From: Ptiloglossa arizonensis
Lineage: Eukaryota; Arthropoda; Insecta; Hymenoptera; Colletidae
Reading direction: 5' to 3'
DNA: 64,000 bases
Assembly: GCF_051014685.1 (NCBI RefSeq)
Contig: NW_027479028.1
Location: 186,001 to 250,000 of the forward strand
Positions 60,261 through 64,000 of this stretch are shown here, one piece after another. The position numbers and the translations under genes were made by a program. The notes under the pieces were generated by a model that saw nothing but the letters and a program-made list of their open reading frames with translations, did no database searches and was not told the origin of the DNA. Position 1 is the first letter of the stretch, and every line of letters begins with the position of its first letter.

Positions 60261-63200
60261 TCGCAATTCTGCTGCTCCAAACGCTTAACAAGAATGGCCT
60301 AGGGAAAAAATACACATACCGTTGTAATCGGGCGAGTTTCTACTTTCAGATGCAATTGGAATTTTTGGGTTAGGTCAATCCGTTCGCGAGATATGGGAGT
60401 TTGAAGCCAAGAAATGGTTGAGAAGGCAAAAAATTTTTCGCAATTCTGCTGCTCCAAACGCTTAACCAGAATGGCCTAGGGTAAAAATACACCTACCGCT
60501 GTAATCGGGCGAGTTTCTACTTTCAGACGCAACAGGAATTTTTGAGTTAGGTCAATCCGTTCGCGAGATATGGGAGTTTGAAGCCAAGGAACGGTTGAGA
60601 AGGCAAAAAATTTTTCGCAATTCTGCTGCTCCAAACGCTTAACCTGAATAGCCTAGGGAAAAAATACACATACCGTTGTAATCGGCCGAGTTTCTACTTT
60701 CAGACGCTACAGGAATTTTTGGGTTATGTCAATCCGTTCGCGAGATATGGGAGTTTGAAGCCATGAAATGGTTGAGAAGGCAAAAAATTTTTCGCAATTC
60801 TGCTGCTCCAAACGCTTAACAAGAATGGCCTAGGGAAAAAATACACATACCGTTGTAATCGGGCGAGTTTCTACTTTCAGATGCAATTGGAATTTTTGGG
60901 TTAGGTCAATCCGTTCGCGAGATATGGGAGTTTGAAGCCAAGAAATGGTTGAGAAGGCAAAAAATTTTTCGCAATTCTGCTGCTCCAAACGCTTAACAAG
61001 AATGGCCTAGGGAAAAAATACACATACCGTTGTAATCGGGCGAGTTTCTACTTTCAGATGCAATTGGAATTTTTGAGTTAGGTCAATCCGTTCGCGAGAT
61101 ATGGGAGTTTGAAGCCAAGAAATGGTTGAGAAGGCAAAAGACTTTTCGCAATTCTGCTGCTCCAAACGCTTAACAAGAATGGCCTAGGGAAAAAATACAC
61201 ATACCGTTGTAATCGGGCGAGTTTCTACTTTCAGATGCAACAGGAATTTTTGGGTTAGGTCAATCCGTTCGCGAGATATGGGAGTTTGAAGCTAAGAAAT
61301 GGTTGAGAAGACAACAAACTTTTCGCATTTCTGCTGCTCCAAACGCTTAAACAGAATGGCCTAGGGAAAAAATACACATACCGTTGTAATCGGGCGAGTT
61401 TCTACTTTCAGATGCAATTGGAATTTTTGGGTTAGGTCAATCCGTTCGCGAGATATGGGAGTTTGAAGCCAAGAAATGGTTGAGAAGGCAAAAAATTTTT
61501 CGCAATTCTGCTGCTCCAAACGCTTAACAAGAATGGCCTAGGGAAAAAATACACATACCGTTGTAATCGGGCGAGTTTCTACTTTCAGATGCAATTGGAA
61601 TTTTTGAGTTAGGTCAATCCGTTCGCGAGATATGGGAGTTTGAAGCCAAGAAATGGTTGAGAAGGCAAAAGACTTTTCGCAATTCTGCTGCTCCAAACGC
61701 TTAACAAGAATGGCCTAGGGAAAAAATACACATACCGTTGTAATCGGGCGAGTTTCTACTTTCAGATGCAACAGGAATTTTTGGGTTAGGTCAATCCGTT
61801 CGCGAGATATGGGAGTTTGAAGCTAAGAAATGGTTGAGAAGACAACAAACTTTTCGCATTTCTGCTGCTCCAAACGCTTAAACAGAATGGCCTAGGGAAA
61901 AAATACACATACCGTTGTAATCGGGCGAGTTTCTACTTTCAGATGCAATTGGAATTTTTGGGTTAGGTCAATCCGTTCGCGAGATATGGGAATTCGAAGC
62001 CAAGAAATGGTTGAAAAGGCAAAAAATTTTTCGCAATTCTGATGCTCCAAACGCTTAACCAGAATGGCCTAGGGAAAAAATACACATACCGTTGTAATCG
62101 GGCGAGTTCCTACTTTCAGACGCTACAGGAATTTTTGGGTTATGTCAATCCGTTCGCGAGATATGGGAGTTTGAAGCCATGAAATGGTTGAGAAGGCAAA
62201 AAATTTTTCGCAATTCTGCTGCTCCAAACGCTTAACAAGAATGGCCTAGGGAAAAAATACACATACCGTTGTAATCGGGCGAGTTTCTACTTTCAGATGC
62301 AATTGGAATTTTTGGGTTAGGTCAATCCGTTCGCGAGATATGGGAGTTTGAAGCCAAGAAATGGTTGAGAAGGCAAAAAATTTTTCGCAATTCTGCTGCT
62401 CCAAACGCTTAACCAGAATGGCCTAGGGTAAAAATACACCTACCGCTGTAATCGGGCGAGTTTCTACTTTCAGACGCAACAGGAATTTTTGAGTTAGGTC
62501 AATCCGTTCGCGAGATATGGGAGTTTGAAGCCAAGGAACGGTTGAGAAGGCAAAAAATTTTTCGCAATTCTGCTGCTCCAAACGCTTAACCTGAATAGCC
62601 TAGGGAAAAAATACACATACCGTTGTAATCGGCCGAGTTTCTACTTTCAGACGCTACAGGAATTTTTGGGTTATGTCAATCCGTTCGCGAGATATGGGAG
62701 TTTGAAGCCATGAAATGGTTGAGAAGGCAAAAAATTTTTCGCAATTCTGCTGCTCCAAACGCTTAACAAGAATGGCCTAGGGAAAAAATACACATACCGT
62801 TGTAATCGGGCGAGTTTCTACTTTCAGATGCAATTGGAATTTTTGGGTTAGGTCAATCCGTTCGCGAGATATGGGAGTTTGAAGCCAAGAAATGGTTGAG
62901 AAGGCAAAAAATTTTTCGCAATTCTGCTGCTCCAAACGCTTAACAAGAATGGCCTAGGGAAAAAATACACATACCGTTGTAATCGGGCGAGTTTCTACTT
63001 TCAGATGCAATTGGAATTTTTGAGTTAGGTCAATCCGTTCGCGAGATATGGGAGTTTGAAGCCAAGAAATGGTTGAGAAGGCAAAAGACTTTTCGCAATT
63101 CTGCTGCTCCAAACGCTTAACAAGAATGGCCTAGGGAAAAAATACACATACCGTTGTAATCGGGCGAGTTTCTACTTTCAGATGCAACAGGAATTTTTGG

Positions 63201-63402
63201 GTTAGGTCAATCCGTTCGCGAGATATGGGAGTTTGAAGCTAAGAAATGGTTGAGAAGACAACAAACTTTTCGCATTTCTGCTGCTCCAAACGCTTAAACA
63301 GAATGGCCTAGGGAAAAAATACACATACCGTTGTAATCGGGCGAGTTTCTACTTTCAGATGCAATTGGAATTTTTGGGTTAGGTCAATCCGTTCGCGAGA
63401 TA
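60260..63402 (+). repeat. Higher-order repeat, 11-mer unit (1947 bp), about 1.6 copies
   Basis: Bases about 60260-61455 match about 62207-63402. Rare cctgaatagcc is at 60641 and 62588, cggccgag at 60683 and 62630, aaaagactttt at 61136 and 63083, and caaacttttcgc near 61315 and 63262. From 61360 the sequence also matches at 1416 bp (8 monomers) up to about 63710. Confidence 0.85.
60840..61986 (+). repeat. Nested 3-mer duplication (531 bp) inside the terminal 11-mer block
   Basis: Bases about 60840-61455 match about 61371-61986. This includes two aaaagactttt monomers (61136, 61667) and two caaacttttcgc monomers. Only one copy of the triplet is present at 62830-63400. The 11-mer is therefore explained as an 8-mer plus one extra triplet. 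Confidence 0.8.
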
Positions 63403-64000
63403 TGGGAATTCGAAGCCAAGAAATGGTTGAAAAGGCAAAAAATTTTTCGCAATTCTGATGCTCCAAACGCTTAACCAGAATGGCCTAGGGAAAAAATACA
63501 CATACCGTTGTAATCGGGCGAGTTCCTACTTTCAGACGCTACAGGAATTTTTGGGTTATGTCAATCCGTTCGCGAGATATGGGAGTTTGAAGCCATGAAA
63601 TGGTTGAGAAGGCAAAAAATTTTTCGCAATTCTGCTGCTCCAAACGCTTAACAAGAATGGCCTAGGGAAAAAATACACATACCGTTGTAATCGGGCGAGT
63701 TTCTACTTTCAGATGCAACAGGAATTTTTGGGTTAGGTCAATCCGTTCGCGAGATATGGGAGTTTGAAGCTAAGAAATGGTTGAGAAGACAACAAACTTT
63801 TCGCATTTCTGCTGCTCCAAACGCTTAAACAGAATGGCCTAGGGAAAAAATACACATACCGTTGTAATCGGGCGAGTTTCTACTTTCAGATGCAATTGGA
63901 ATTTTTGGGTTAGGTCAATCCGTTCGCGAGATATGGGAATTCGAAGCCAAGAAATGGTTGAAAAGGCAAAAAATTTTTCGCAATTCTGATGCTCCAAACG

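Larger units (their letters stand above)
1..64000 (+). repeat. 177-bp satellite DNA array, 361 complete head-to-tail monomers plus one partial
   Basis: The same 177-bp unit repeats from the first base to the last, always in one orientation. Monomer landmarks in the frame starting at base 1 are: variable 5' end (caatagg, caacagg, caattgg, gctacagg or agcaatagg), a conserved block with TTCGCGAGATA at 30-40, an A-tract/T-tract dyad at 74-89, an invariant-looking CCTAGG at 123-128, and a TAATCGGGCGAG block near 149-161. Monomers start at 1, 178, 355 and 532, and the last partial copy starts at 63893, only 5 bp short of exact periodicity. GC is about 41%. Nucleosome-scale unit length, local homogenisation and higher-order structure are typical of centromeric or pericentromeric satellites; that role is inferred, not shown. 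No coding function is visible. Confidence 0.98.

Noticed and set aside
1..64000. CRISPR-like array of repeats and spacers
   Set aside because: The repeated unit is 177 bp and variable positions are shared between units; there are no unique spacers and no cas genes.
1..64000. Low-copy assembly artefact from one misassembled repeat
   Set aside because: Not excluded, but the many private variants and nested offsets of different size are hard to create by simple collapse or looping. Only the most identical blocks (15-mer, 11-mer) are worth checking with reads.

Overview
The whole 64 kb window is one uninterrupted tandem satellite array with no recognisable gene, RNA gene, transposon or CRISPR array. 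The monomer is 177 bp and about 41% GC (73 of 177 in a typical copy). If the frame starts at base 1, there are 361 complete head-to-tail monomers (1-63892) and a partial one (63893-64000). Register is almost perfect: 361 x 177 predicts the last monomer at 63898 and it begins at 63893. Five single-base deletions account for all 5 missing bases. All copies are on the same strand; I saw no inversion, spacer or inserted element.

Monomers fall into a few dozen recurring sequence types that differ at diagnostic positions. These types are arranged in higher-order repeats (HORs) of many sizes. Successive blocks read by eye have units of 8, 6, 9, 5, 13, 7, 6, 7, 10, 11, 17, 15, 3 and 11 monomers. Longer-range near-copies lie 40 monomers (7080 bp) and 104 monomers (18408 bp) apart. 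Every offset I measured is a whole multiple of 177 bp once the five deletions are allowed for. This is what in-register unequal exchange or conversion would leave. No single HOR dominates, so the region looks like overlapping recent duplications. Block edges are good to roughly 50 bp because they were found by eye.

The most interesting small-scale signal is at monomer positions 30-46. At least 22 monomers there match all nine essential bases of the CENP-B box (nTTCGnnnnAnnCGGGn), and most other monomers miss it by one C-to-T change at a CpG. A second, weaker CENP-B-box-like sequence lies at positions 142-158. An A/T-rich dyad at positions 74-89 is a perfect 16-bp palindrome in at least 18 monomers. 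In 14 others the dyad arms are kept by a paired, compensating change. These features fit a centromeric or pericentromeric satellite.

The host is a eukaryote. Monomer length and HOR structure fit a plant or animal centromere; I do not recognise the satellite and cannot name the species. The only open reading frames are short chance frames within the repeat; 177 is divisible by 3, so a frame can run across monomer junctions.
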